Shown in pieces: positions 1 to 7,080 of a stretch of DNA of 19,408 nt. Origin of the DNA: Ruminococcaceae bacterium UBA7135. GTDB lineage: Bacteria; Bacillota; Clostridia; Oscillospirales; Ruminococcaceae. The translations under genes were made by a program, and so were the position numbers. The stretch's first letter is position 1; every line of letters begins with the position of its first letter. The DNA lies in contig DKXD01000067.1 of the NCBI GenBank assembly GCA_002492075.1, positions 1,345 through 20,752 of the forward strand, read 5' to 3'. The notes beneath the pieces are model-generated. The model saw nothing but the letters and a program-made list of their open reading frames with translations. It searched no databases and was not told the DNA's origin.

Positions 1-1349
1 TAGTCCGGCGTATTTTGATTTCTGATTTCAGATTCTGTCAAAAGCCTTATTTTACCGCCAAAGGTATTAAACAGCCAATTTGCCGTTATAATCTCATCCC
101 TGTGTTTGCCTTCTCTATAACCTTCATCGTATACCACTCTTCCTATTCCGGGAGTTGCTGCCCGTATGTACTCATCTGTAACATCAGACGTATATTTTTT
201 GTGTGGACGTTGCTTAATTAAACTTCCTTGTGACATATCAATACTCGCCTTATTGTGGTTTTCTTTAATTGTACCACTATTTTCACCGCTTGTCAACCCA
301 CTATCCTTAACAAACTTCTTCTCCCACTCGGAATATGTAATATCCTCGGAAATTTTCTCCCCGCCTTTGATATTATCAAAAAAGCCGTCCTCATAGTACG
401 GAATAACGCTCCCGTTTTCGCAGTTCGGGTGAAACGGCGGCGCGGTCGAGCCTACAACATACTCGGACATCTTGAAATGCTTGCCGTTCATCTCGCGGCA
501 TATTTCGCAGCTCTTAGGCGAAAGCGGCAAGTAAACCTCATACATTTCGCAGTCCAAATCCGAGAGAGCTTGCCGCTGGCTCTGCGAAGTGAAATACGCC
601 GTTTCCGTCTTGATAACGCGAGCCGCACAGTATTCGGCGTTTTTGATGTCCTTTTTAACGAACTGTTCCAGAGCCGCCGTCATTTCCTTGCGCGAACGCC
701 CGTAAATGCAATTTCGTATCATTTCTTGGTGAAGCGCGGACACCATTTTATCCTTTCGCTCCCAAATGCGGTCGGAAAACGTTCGGCGGTCGACCGTCCA
801 CGGCTTTTTTATGAGCGCGTCCAGCTGCCGCTCGTCAATTCCCGAAATATCAAAGCCCGCGCCAAAGCCTTTTTGAAGCTCAAAGCAAGTGCGATAATAA
901 TCGGCTTTGTAGACATTTTTAACGAGATTTTCAACAGTTTTGTTCTCCGCCGCAAACGCGGTTTCAAGATGATTTTGCGTGCGTATCTTCAAAGCCTCCA
1001 GCCGCGAGATATGCAGCCGAGCCGAAGCGTTTTCAAGCTCCTTCGCCCATTTTCCGCTAATCGCGTTTTCCCGACCACGCTTGATGTATTCCGCAACGTC
1101 CCATTTTAATTCTTTCAGCTCGTCGGAATTAAGCAGCCTACGCGCTTCAACAAGAGAAACACCGTTATTATCCGCAAATCTGTTCAGCCACGCGTCAATG
1201 TCACGCTGAATATCCCTTTGTGCAAGCTCGAACGCACGCTCTGCCTCGTCATAAGTCTGCCGGGTAAGCTGTGCGTTTGCCGCGTTCAGAATATTATAGC
1301 GTTCGCGCCAGTACGCCGCCTCACGGATCTTTTCGTTTTCAATATCCAT
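1..1349 (-). CDS. MuF-type phage minor head protein with C-terminal BECR-like toxin domain (3' end cut by window)
   Basis: The frame is open from an ATG at 1349 to the left edge (449 residues visible), so the C-terminus is missing. The ATG overlaps the portal stop as TAATG. The first ~200 residues are helical and charged, typical of SPP1 gp7-like minor head proteins. A MuF-like zinc/Cys-His motif follows: C281-x2-C284 in SPKSCEICREMNGKHF, then H307-P-N-C310. After a Gly/Ser/Lys-rich linker (about 335-385) a second domain starts near residue 386, with VVYDEGYREGKH, ANWLFNTFGGKIRLL and NTPD at the edge. That pattern resembles, from memory, the phage Barnase-EndoU-ColicinE5/D-RelE (PBECR/CdiA-CT-like) RNase families that are often fused to MuF. 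Role: head assembly or connector protein that probably delivers a nuclease. The head role is fairly sure; the toxin assignment is inference because the catalytic end is outside the window. Confidence 0.8.
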   Translation of the reverse strand, partial: MDIENEKIREAAYWRERYNILNAANAQLTRQTYDEAERAFELAQRDIQRDIDAWLNRFADNNGVSLVEARRLLNSDELKELKWDVAEYIKRGRENAISGKWAKELENASARLHISRLEALKIRTQNHLETAFAAENKTVENLVKNVYKADYYRTCFELQKGFGAGFDISGIDERQLDALIKKPWTVDRRTFSDRIWERKDKMVSALHQEMIRNCIYGRSRKEMTAALEQFVKKDIKNAEYCAARVIKTETAYFTSQSQRQALSDLDCEMYEVYLPLSPKSCEICREMNGKHFKMSEYVVGSTAPPFHPNCENGSVIPYYEDGFFDNIKGGEKISEDITYSEWEKKFVKDSGLTSGENSGTIKENHNKASIDMSQGSLIKQRPHKKYTSDVTDEYIRAATPGIGRVVYDEGYREGKHRDEIITANWLFNTFGGKIRLLTESEIRNQNTPD

Positions 1350-2809
1350 TATTCGGTGAACTCCCCGTCATTGTCGGTATTGCCGTGAAAACTCTCATCA
1401 TAAGACTGCATTTTCAACATTTCCTCTTGCTGTTGAGCCTTAAGCCGTTCCAATTCCCTTTGCGGGTCGTCGACCCACGGGTGGTTTGCGATTATCGTTT
1501 CGTTTGACAGCAGCCCGACGGACTTCGCACAGTTTTCAATAACCTCGCTCTCGGAAATAAGAATATCGCGGTTAAAGATGATCTCCACAGCCTCGCCGCG
1601 AAAATCGCCGAGACCTACATTCGCCAAATGCGAGTTAATAAAGAACAGCATTTTCTCAAAAGAGGCTTGAAATTCGGTCTCCATGCCGTTCGCGTCCAGA
1701 TCAATATCGCTGTACATCGACTGAATATTCATCTGATTTGGGTTGCCCGAAAGTCTGTCGTCTTTCGCGTCATAACCCATAGCGTTCTCAATGATCGCTT
1801 TCTTGAATATCTCCAGAATTACCTTGTAATTATCGGCGTTCACTTCGATTTTCAGCGTGGAAACATCGCCGTTCATACCGTCCGCGCCGCTCACCTTCAC
1901 CGCGCCGTATTGCGCCAGATTGCGCCGAAACTCACCCAAATTCTCGCCGTCATAGTTTTTCAAAACGATGATCGTGTTGCGGGCGTCCTCCTGCATAATG
2001 TTCTGAAAATCGCTCTCAACAGCGTTCAAACCGTCCTGTAAAGACTTCACCATAGCAATAAGCGGAATTTCTTTCGCGTTGTATTTAAACGGAATAATAG
2101 GGATTTTAAGCCAGTTATATGCCGCGTTGTCAACGACAAAATAGCTTTGAAAATACGGAGCTTCCGGCATCAGATCGCCGCCGTCCGTCAGCGTGAAATA
2201 TGAAATACCGCGCTGCGCATATATCTCGACCTTGTGAATTACGCGCCGCGAGTTGTTTTCATAAGCGATAACGTCATAAACGCGGATAAGCGCGTCAAGC
2301 TCGGCGTGCTCCGCGTCGTGCCATTCGGGAATACATTCAAGCGGAGAAAACCGCTTAAACGCCAGCTCTCCCAGCTCATTATAATACAAAAACAGCCACC
2401 CGACTCCGCAGTTGAGCGCGTCCTCGCCAATAAGCCTCAGCGATCGCTGAAACGATTTGTTAAACAGCTCTTTCAAGCATTTCGAGTACTCCGCGTTATC
2501 GCATTGCACTGAAACAGGCTGACCCAACAAATAATTGCACTTCTGGTCGACCATTTTCTTGTATTGATTATCCACGATACGGTTGTTCGGAAGATTATTT
2601 ACGACCTCCAATTCGCCGTTTGCGCCGATAGCGGTACGCTGCCGAAACAGAATATCGTGCCGCCCGCGGTAGTAGTTCTCGCCGTTTGCCATATCACGGA
2701 AACGCCGCGATGATTTAAACGCGCGAATTTCGTTAGTCACAAACTGCTTGTCAATAAGCATATCCGCGTCGTTTGGCGAGGAGTGTCCCATAAATAAAGT
2801 ATCAAGCAT
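1349..2809 (-). CDS. SPP1-type phage portal protein
   Basis: This is the dodecameric portal through which DNA enters the head; the family is Phage_prot_Gp6/SPP1 portal. The 486-residue product has recognisable segments: NYYRGRHDIL and NNLPNNRIVDNQYKKMVDQK near the N-terminus, the core YFVVDNAAYNWLKIPIIPF, NAVESDFQNIMQEDARNTI, and an acidic, Glu/Gln-rich C-terminal tail. Length fits the family (about 450-510). A longer frame exists from a TTG at 2869, but its first 20 residues would translate through a terminator-like hairpin (2829-2849). The ATG at 2809 has a GGGGTG purine stretch a few bases upstream and gives the better start. It lies between the large terminase and the MuF gene, the usual SPP1-like order. 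Confidence 0.9.
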   Translation of the reverse strand: MLDTLFMGHSSPNDADMLIDKQFVTNEIRAFKSSRRFRDMANGENYYRGRHDILFRQRTAIGANGELEVVNNLPNNRIVDNQYKKMVDQKCNYLLGQPVSVQCDNAEYSKCLKELFNKSFQRSLRLIGEDALNCGVGWLFLYYNELGELAFKRFSPLECIPEWHDAEHAELDALIRVYDVIAYENNSRRVIHKVEIYAQRGISYFTLTDGGDLMPEAPYFQSYFVVDNAAYNWLKIPIIPFKYNAKEIPLIAMVKSLQDGLNAVESDFQNIMQEDARNTIIVLKNYDGENLGEFRRNLAQYGAVKVSGADGMNGDVSTLKIEVNADNYKVILEIFKKAIIENAMGYDAKDDRLSGNPNQMNIQSMYSDIDLDANGMETEFQASFEKMLFFINSHLANVGLGDFRGEAVEIIFNRDILISESEVIENCAKSVGLLSNETIIANHPWVDDPQRELERLKAQQQEEMLKMQSYDESFHGNTDNDGEFTE

Positions 2810-2828
2810 TATCGCACCCCATAAAAAT

Positions 2829-2849
2829 AACCGCCTGCTATAGACGGTT
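2829..2849 (-). terminator. Hairpin between large terminase and portal genes
   Basis: On the minus-strand transcript AACCGTC pairs with GGCGGTT (7 bp, one G-U pair) around a 7-nt loop, and ATTTTTAT follows. It lies 13 nt after the terminase stop codon and 20 nt before the portal ATG. It could be a weak intrinsic terminator or attenuator, or a processing or stability hairpin inside the packaging operon. Geometry was read directly; function is inferred. Confidence 0.5.
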
Positions 2850-2861
2850 TTATTTATTTTT

Positions 2862-4175
2862 CTATTCAAAACTAAACAGCCCGCCGCGAATAAATTGCTC
2901 CGCCGCGTACCTCATAGCGTCCATTAGGTGGTTAAAGCCGTCAATCGGCTTGTTTACCGCATTGCCGAATTTATCCTTGTCCCAAGTGTAGTTGGATATT
3001 TCGGTAAGGAAATTCACGCAGCGCGGGTGTATCACGATGTGAAAATTTTGCAGGAATTGAATACCGTTGTTAATGCTGTCCTTGCCCTTGCGGGCGGCGG
3101 TGATACGTGTAAGCCCCAGCCGCCGCAGCTCTGCGATGTCTTTCGGGCTCGCGCTGTCGGCAGCGATCTTTTCTTTGCGGTACCCCAGAGCTTCAACCGT
3201 TTTGAAGATCTGCTCGTTGCTCATTCCAAAGCCGTACATCTCGTCAAAAACGTAGAGCGTTTTATTCGCGGTATCGAACATTCCGCAAAACAGCGTGGAC
3301 GGGTCGTTGGTGTAACCGAAATCCATACCGAACGCGGATTTTACGCCCGTTATCGCGCGAATATCATTCAGATCAAACGTCTTTTCTTCCCAGTTCTCAT
3401 AGATAAGACCCTCGACAATGCCCCAGTTGCCCAACCCCGCCACTTGATAGCGGCGCGGATTTTGCAGCTTCATACGCTCGAATACGCGAAAATCCGCCTC
3501 GTCAAGAAATTCGTTGCATAAATAATTTGTGGTAGCCGCAAAAATCTCGCCGTCCGCCGAAATAACCGTTTCACGCGGCTTGTAAATCGGCTTGCCGTTC
3601 GCATCCGTCCCCGCGATCTCGTCAAAAAACCTGTGCTTTATCCAGTGACGCTCGTTCCACGGGTTGAACGTCATAGTGATCTGCTTGTACAAGCCGTCGG
3701 AAACAACGCCGCGAATACTCTCGTCGAGCACATCAAAATCGCTCTCGGAAGTGATCTCATACGCCTCTTCTATCCACAGCCAACACAGCGAGCCTACATC
3801 CACCGTTATCGAAGTGACCTTCAGCGGATCATCAAGTCCGCGAAAAAAGATTTTTTGCCCCGTGGGAATGTACGTCATTTCAAGCGGACTTTCCTTTATC
3901 ACCCATAAGCGGTCGCAATTAAAGCGGTGAATAGCCCATTTGAGCTCGGTGAAGCAGCTGTCCTTAAGCGTCCGAAAGGTTTTGCGGACAACAAGCAGAT
4001 TAGCCGCGGGGTATTTCATCAAATTGTAAATGAAATTCAGCGCGGCGGTCTTTGACTTCTTGGAAGCGCGCGAGCCTTTAACAATGCGGTAACGCCCCTT
4101 GAAGTTCCAAAACTGCTTGTATCCGCGCCCGACTATTTCGGGCAGATAAATTTCCCTGTGAACGTCATTCTTCAA
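2862..4175 (-). CDS. terL: Terminase large subunit (PBSX/SPP1 type)
   Basis: This ATPase-nuclease drives DNA packaging and cuts concatemers. The Walker A-like segment KGSRASKKSKT is near residues 33-43, and Walker B with catalytic Glu, LWIEEA, is near 133-138. The RNase H-like nuclease half contains MDFGYTNDPSTL (first Asp near 285), AADSASPKDIAEL, and DGFNHLMDAMRYA close to the C-terminus. At 437 residues it matches Terminase_3/PBSX-family length. No in-frame ATG exists before the ATPase motif. A TTG at 4175 preceded by GGGAGA at about 6 nt fits best and overlaps the small subunit stop by 11 nt. The frame stays open up to another TTG at 4256, but that would duplicate most of the small subunit's end. 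Portal follows downstream. Confidence 0.93.
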   Translation of the reverse strand: MKNDVHREIYLPEIVGRGYKQFWNFKGRYRIVKGSRASKKSKTAALNFIYNLMKYPAANLLVVRKTFRTLKDSCFTELKWAIHRFNCDRLWVIKESPLEMTYIPTGQKIFFRGLDDPLKVTSITVDVGSLCWLWIEEAYEITSESDFDVLDESIRGVVSDGLYKQITMTFNPWNERHWIKHRFFDEIAGTDANGKPIYKPRETVISADGEIFAATTNYLCNEFLDEADFRVFERMKLQNPRRYQVAGLGNWGIVEGLIYENWEEKTFDLNDIRAITGVKSAFGMDFGYTNDPSTLFCGMFDTANKTLYVFDEMYGFGMSNEQIFKTVEALGYRKEKIAADSASPKDIAELRRLGLTRITAARKGKDSINNGIQFLQNFHIVIHPRCVNFLTEISNYTWDKDKFGNAVNKPIDGFNHLMDAMRYAAEQFIRGGLFSFE

Positions 4176-4599
4176 GCTCGCTCTCTCCCTTGATAACGAC
4201 GGAAACGCCGCCGTCCACGTCCAGCTTGTCGGTGAACAGCCTGTGACATTTACCAAGCAGCTCGGCAGCTTTCAGACGATCCTTTCCATCGGGCTTTTTG
4301 GTAACACGCCGAGCCTCGGAAACGCCGTCGCCGCAGCCCACCACCACGACGATCTCGGAACTGCTCTCGCCGCGCATGACAGCGGTGAGATATTCGCGGA
4401 TTTCTTGAGCGTCAGCGGTTTTTTCGTTGTGAAGCAGTCCAAGCTGCTCATCAATATAGGCTTTTATGTCAACAAAAGTCAACATTCTTTGCCCTATCTG
4501 TTTAGCTGTCTTTGGAGAATATCCTGCTCGGATTGCCGCTTGTGTAGCGTTGTAATCAATCAGATATTCATCACAAAATCTCTTTTGCTTTGCGTTCAT
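4165..4599 (-). CDS. terS: Terminase small subunit
   Basis: The DNA-recognition subunit of the packaging motor (Terminase_2 family). MNAKQKRFCDEYLIDYNATQ followed by AAIRAGYSPKTAKQIGQRML is the classic N-terminal helix-turn-helix signature; the C-terminal half carries an acidic tail ending ELEE. The product is 144 residues. The ATG at 4599 is chosen because GAAAGGAG (4610-4617) stands 10 nt upstream. The longer ATG at 4626 has no ribosome binding site and lies inside the hairpin at 4627-4658. It is the first gene after the late promoter at 4670-4699 and is coupled to the large subunit by an 11-nt overlap. Confidence 0.93.
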   Translation of the reverse strand: MNAKQKRFCDEYLIDYNATQAAIRAGYSPKTAKQIGQRMLTFVDIKAYIDEQLGLLHNEKTADAQEIREYLTAVMRGESSSEIVVVVGCGDGVSEARRVTKKPDGKDRLKAAELLGKCHRLFTDKLDVDGGVSVVIKGESELEE

Positions 4600-4626
4600 A
4601 AGCGGCAATCTCCTTTCGTAAAACAT

Positions 4627-4658
4627 AAAACGGCAAAGTTCATTTTCTTTGCCGTTTT
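4627..4658 (-). terminator. Strong 12-bp hairpin in the leader of the terminase genes
   Basis: AAAACGGCAAAG (4627-4638) and CTTTGCCGTTTT (4647-4658) pair perfectly over 12 bp around an 8-nt loop. On the minus strand the 3' arm ends in TTTT followed by ATGTTTT; on the plus strand it also runs into T's, so it could act in both directions. It begins only about 5 nt downstream of the expected transcription start of the promoter at 4670-4699, so it lies between promoter and terminase genes. Terminator structure is seen; attenuation or antitermination is inferred. Confidence 0.75.
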
Positions 4659-4669
4659 TCTTATTCTAC

Positions 4670-4699
4670 ATTATAACACATAAGGCATGTAGGTTTCAA
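4670..4699 (-). promoter_or_regulatory. Predicted late promoter (sigma-70/sigma-A type, extended -10)
   Basis: Reading the minus strand, TTGAAA (4694-4699) and TATAAT (4670-4675) are separated by 18 nt. The bases TGT just before TATAAT make an extended -10. The predicted start is near 4663, ahead of the terminase genes. The -35 box directly abuts one GTAGG element (4689-4693). It is one of the strongest matches to a promoter that I saw in the window. Confidence 0.75.
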
Positions 4700-4734
4700 T
4701 ACGGTTTATGTAGGATTTAGTAGGTTTTTGTAGG
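4689..4734 (-). repeat. Four GTAGG (CCTAC) direct repeats at the late promoter
   Basis: The plus-strand pentamer GTAGG occurs at 4689-4693, 4710-4714, 4720-4724 and 4730-4734. Steps are 21, 10 and 10 bp, which puts all copies on one face of B-form DNA. Two copies lie wholly inside, and one straddles, the last codons of the DUF1492 regulator gene; the fourth touches the -35 box. Such phasing suggests binding sites for an activator, possibly the DUF1492 protein itself. Confidence 0.6.
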
Positions 4735-5146
4735 AAGTTTCAAAATTCCGTAATGCCAATCCGTGAAGTTCAAGCACATAGTGGTATGTAAAATTCATTT
4801 CCAATGCAATCTGCTCAAATTTCTTGAATTGAACATACCGCTTGAAAAGAAGATCAATAAAACTCGCACTGCCCAAGCCCTGAATTTGATTGATAATCTC
4901 ATGCTTTTTGTCAACAAAACAGTCAATTTCGGAATTGATCTCTTTTTCGAGATCACAAATATGATCTGTGATTTTCTCAAAAGAAGCTTCACTGGAATGC
5001 GCGATGTCGGTCTTCTCTTTTGAATAATCAACCGCGCCAATAGTTCCCGCTTTTCGTTGCAATTCCTCTTTTTCATTAATTTTTTGCTTAATCACAACAT
5101 CTAATCGCTGTAGCTGCTGTAAATATTCTTTAGCCGTCATAATCAT
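4706..5146 (-). CDS. DUF1492 / sigma-70 region 4-like phage late regulator
   Basis: The 146-residue protein has a coiled, charged N-terminal part (AKEYLQQLQRLDVVIKQKIN, then a Glu/Lys-rich stretch). Its C-terminal helix-turn-helix contains LLFKRYVQFKKFEQIALEM and VLELHGLALRNFE, the pattern of DUF1492 proteins related to sigma region 4 and ArpU-like late regulators. Length fits the family. Start ATG at 5146 overlaps the SNF2 stop as ATGA, with GGGAGG just upstream; a second ATG at 5140 is also possible. It is the last gene before the late promoter, and its final codons contain GTAGG repeats, so it is a good candidate for activating terminase transcription. The regulatory role is inferred from family and position. 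Confidence 0.8.
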   Translation of the reverse strand: MIMTAKEYLQQLQRLDVVIKQKINEKEELQRKAGTIGAVDYSKEKTDIAHSSEASFEKITDHICDLEKEINSEIDCFVDKKHEIINQIQGLGSASFIDLLFKRYVQFKKFEQIALEMNFTYHYVLELHGLALRNFETSYKNLLNPT

Positions 5147-6525
5147 TCTCCCTCCCGATCATGTACCTTTTTCAGCCTTGCCTTTAACGCGGACATAACC
5201 GCCTCGTGGGTATCCGCGCGACTGCGTATCGCCGCCATAACGTCCTCGTCCACGCTGTTCTGAACGACGAGATAGTGAATAAAAACCTTGTCAAACTCGC
5301 TTCCTTGCCGCCACAGTCTGCACTTGCCCTGATCGTTCAGTTCAAAGCTCCAGTTCAAGCCGAACCACACGATATGCCGACCGCCCGCTTGCAAGTTCAG
5401 ACCGTAGGCGCAGGAGGCGGGATGCGCTAAAAGCACATCGTTTTTTCCCGCGTTCCAGTCGTCCTCGTCCTGCGGTCCCCGATACACCCGAACCCGCCGC
5501 TTTGTTTTCCCCAGCCGTGAAAGCAAGCGGTCAAGGTCGTGCTGAAAGCTGTAAAACGTAATGCACGGCTCGCCGTCAAGCTGTTCAATCAGCTCCATAT
5601 AGGCGTCAAGCTTGCAGTCATGAACAGTCACCGGCTGCTTGTCCGCATTGTACACCGCGCCGTTGCAGAATTGTAACAGCTTGCCCGTTAAAACCGCCGC
5701 CCCCTGCGCCGTTATGGTTTCGTCGTCGATCTCAAGCAGCAGGTCGCGTTCAAACCGATCGTATTCACGCTTTGCCTTTTCATCAAGCACCACGGGGATC
5801 TCATGTTCTACACATTCGGGCAGCTCCAAATAATCCTCGGCTTTCATACTTACGCAAATGTCGCTTATCGCCTCAAGCACTGCGTCCTCCGCGTCGCTTT
5901 TGGGCTTGTAGTCGGTAAAATGCCCGCCGTGAGTGTTGGCGACAAAATACCGCTCCCGATATTGGCTGATCGTCTTTCCGAGCCGCGCGCCCTCGTCAAG
6001 CAAATACACCTGCGCCCACAGGTCAATAAGCCCTTTGCTTGACGGCGTTCCCGTCAGCAGAACCACCTTTTTGCAAAAACGTCGTATCAGCTTCAAAGCC
6101 TTAAAGCGTTTGCTTTGGGAGTTCTTGAAGCTTGTCGATTCGTCGCATATCAGCATATCAAACGGCCACGACTGCTTGTAATAATCAACAAGCCACGGAA
6201 CGTTCTCGCGGTTGATAACATACACATCGGCGGGAGTGTTCAGCGCCTTTATGCGCCTTGCCGTACTGCCTAAAACGGTGACGACTTTCAGGTGTTGCAG
6301 ATGATCCCACTTTGCCGCCTCCTTGCTCCATGTAGCCTCGGCGACCTTTTTAGGCGCGATCACAAGCACCCTTGCAATTTCCCACCGCAGATACCGCAAA
6401 ACATTTACCGCCGTCAGCGTTATAGACGTTTTGCCCAATCCTGGTCTTAGAAAAAGTCCGACAGCGGGGTCTTGAATAATCCGCTCAATGCAATATTTTT
6501 GATAATTATGTGGCTTATATTCCAT
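5143..6525 (-). CDS. SNF2-family DEAD/DEAH-box helicase
   Basis: An ATP-dependent DNA translocase of the phage replication module. RecA-like domain 1 has Walker A RPGLGKTS (G29-T33), DEST box ICDEST (D128-E129) and LTGTPSS (about 157-163). Domain 2 has TFYSFQHDLDRLL, AYGLNLQAGGRHIVWFGLNW and arginine-finger motif CRLWRQGS, then VFIHYLVVQNSVDEDVM. The 460-residue length matches small phage SNF2 proteins without accessory domains. Start ATG has GAGGTGA upstream and overlaps the VRR-NUC stop by 11 nt, suggesting translational coupling. Adjacent VRR-NUC and SNF2 genes are a recurrent pair in Firmicutes phages. Replication restart or Holliday-junction/fork processing is inferred. Confidence 0.92.
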   Translation of the reverse strand: MEYKPHNYQKYCIERIIQDPAVGLFLRPGLGKTSITLTAVNVLRYLRWEIARVLVIAPKKVAEATWSKEAAKWDHLQHLKVVTVLGSTARRIKALNTPADVYVINRENVPWLVDYYKQSWPFDMLICDESTSFKNSQSKRFKALKLIRRFCKKVVLLTGTPSSKGLIDLWAQVYLLDEGARLGKTISQYRERYFVANTHGGHFTDYKPKSDAEDAVLEAISDICVSMKAEDYLELPECVEHEIPVVLDEKAKREYDRFERDLLLEIDDETITAQGAAVLTGKLLQFCNGAVYNADKQPVTVHDCKLDAYMELIEQLDGEPCITFYSFQHDLDRLLSRLGKTKRRVRVYRGPQDEDDWNAGKNDVLLAHPASCAYGLNLQAGGRHIVWFGLNWSFELNDQGKCRLWRQGSEFDKVFIHYLVVQNSVDEDVMAAIRSRADTHEAVMSALKARLKKVHDREGE

Positions 6526-6802
6526 TCGGCATCACCTCGTTTACAAAATCTATCGCCCCTTGCAGCCCACACACTACCCGAACGTTTGCACCCCTTTTTT
6601 CAAGTTCGCGTATTTGCCACTTCTGAACGCTTGCCAACCGTCCCTTTTCGGTTTTCAGTTCGACAAACCAAACATCTCCCGTTGGCGTTATTACAAGGCG
6701 ATCCGGCACACCAACATTTCCCGGACTGGTGAACTTGTATGTAAGACCGCCGCGCTTTCGTATCATTTCACACATTCGCCGCTCGATTTCTTTTTCAAGC
6801 AT
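6515..6802 (-). CDS. VRR-NUC domain nuclease
   Basis: A 95-residue stand-alone VRR-NUC (PD-(D/E)XK) nuclease. Visible catalytic features are GVPDRLVI (D34), WFVELKTEKG (E48, K50) and the glutamine of SVQKWQIREL (Q60). N-terminal E3/E5/E7 form the usual first acidic helix. Family members cut branched DNA such as Holliday junctions; in phages this helps resolve replication intermediates before packaging. A near-consensus AGGAGG (6809-6814) stands 6 nt before ATG, so this is the strong entry point of the VRR-NUC/SNF2/DUF1492 cluster, directly downstream of the AT-rich spacer 6803-7080. Confidence 0.93.
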   Translation of the reverse strand: MLEKEIERRMCEMIRKRGGLTYKFTSPGNVGVPDRLVITPTGDVWFVELKTEKGRLASVQKWQIRELEKRGANVRVVCGLQGAIDFVNEVMPNGI

Positions 6803-6873
6803 TTTGAACCTCCTAAATTCAAGTTGATGTTAACATTTAAACACCGTTTCCTATATATACACATACATGACGT

Positions 6874-6898
6874 ATTAGGCGGTATATTTCTGCCTAAT
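6874..6898. repeat. Inverted repeat ATTAGGC...GCCTAAT
   Basis: Perfect 7-bp arms at 6874-6880 and 6892-6898 with an 11-nt spacer. Its right arm abuts and shares two bases with the next inverted repeat. It could be an operator or a transcript hairpin. Confidence 0.55.
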
Positions 6899-6925
6899 TC
6901 TCTATTTTTATACTCAATAGAGAAT
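6897..6925. repeat. Inverted repeat ATTCTCTATT...AATAGAGAAT
   Basis: Perfect 10-bp arms at 6897-6906 and 6916-6925 with a 9-nt spacer. The arms are AT-rich and no U-tract follows on either strand, so a dimeric protein-binding site is more likely than a terminator. Confidence 0.6.
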
Positions 6926-6928
6926 AAA

Positions 6929-7031
6929 TGTTAGATTGTTAGAATAGGGATTAAACCTTTTTATAATGCTGTTTTTAGGGCTAACACCATATCTGACATT
7001 TTTGTTAGAATGTTAGCTTTTATCTCTAACA
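6929..7031. repeat. Cluster of TGTTAGA repeats in both orientations
   Basis: TGTTAGA occurs at 6929-6935, 6937-6943 and 7003-7009, and TGTTAGC at 7011-7017. The copies form two tandem pairs, each with 8-bp spacing. Inverted copies are GCTAACA (6980-6986) and TCTAACA (7025-7031). The arrangement looks like iterons or a regulator array. Confidence 0.6.
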
Positions 7032-7080
7032 TTTCTTTGAAAAAAGTCTTATTTTCTCCCCTAATTTTAAAATGTTATAC

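Larger units (their letters stand above)
6803..7080. other. 278-bp AT-rich noncoding spacer
   Basis: No credible gene on either strand. It is far richer in A+T than the flanking genes. It holds two adjacent inverted repeats (6874-6898 and 6897-6925), a cluster of TGTTA/TAACA motifs (6827-7077) including the palindrome ATGTTAACAT at 6827-6836, and the ribosome binding site of the VRR-NUC gene. I saw no convincing -35/-10 pair, though short TATAAA-like boxes are present. It may be a replication origin, an operator region, or both. Confidence 0.7.

Noticed and set aside
255..1109. 284-residue plus-strand open frame
   Set aside because: It lies in the codon-aligned opposite frame of the MuF head gene, has no ribosome binding site and no recognisable domain; the minus frame is continuous with clear family motifs.
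2810..2869. Portal start at TTG 2869
   Set aside because: It would read through a hairpin and has a weaker start context than ATG 2809.
6936..6967. Plus-strand promoter TTGTTA...TATAAT in the AT-rich spacer
   Set aside because: The spacing is about 20 bp, too long, and there is no plus-strand gene downstream.
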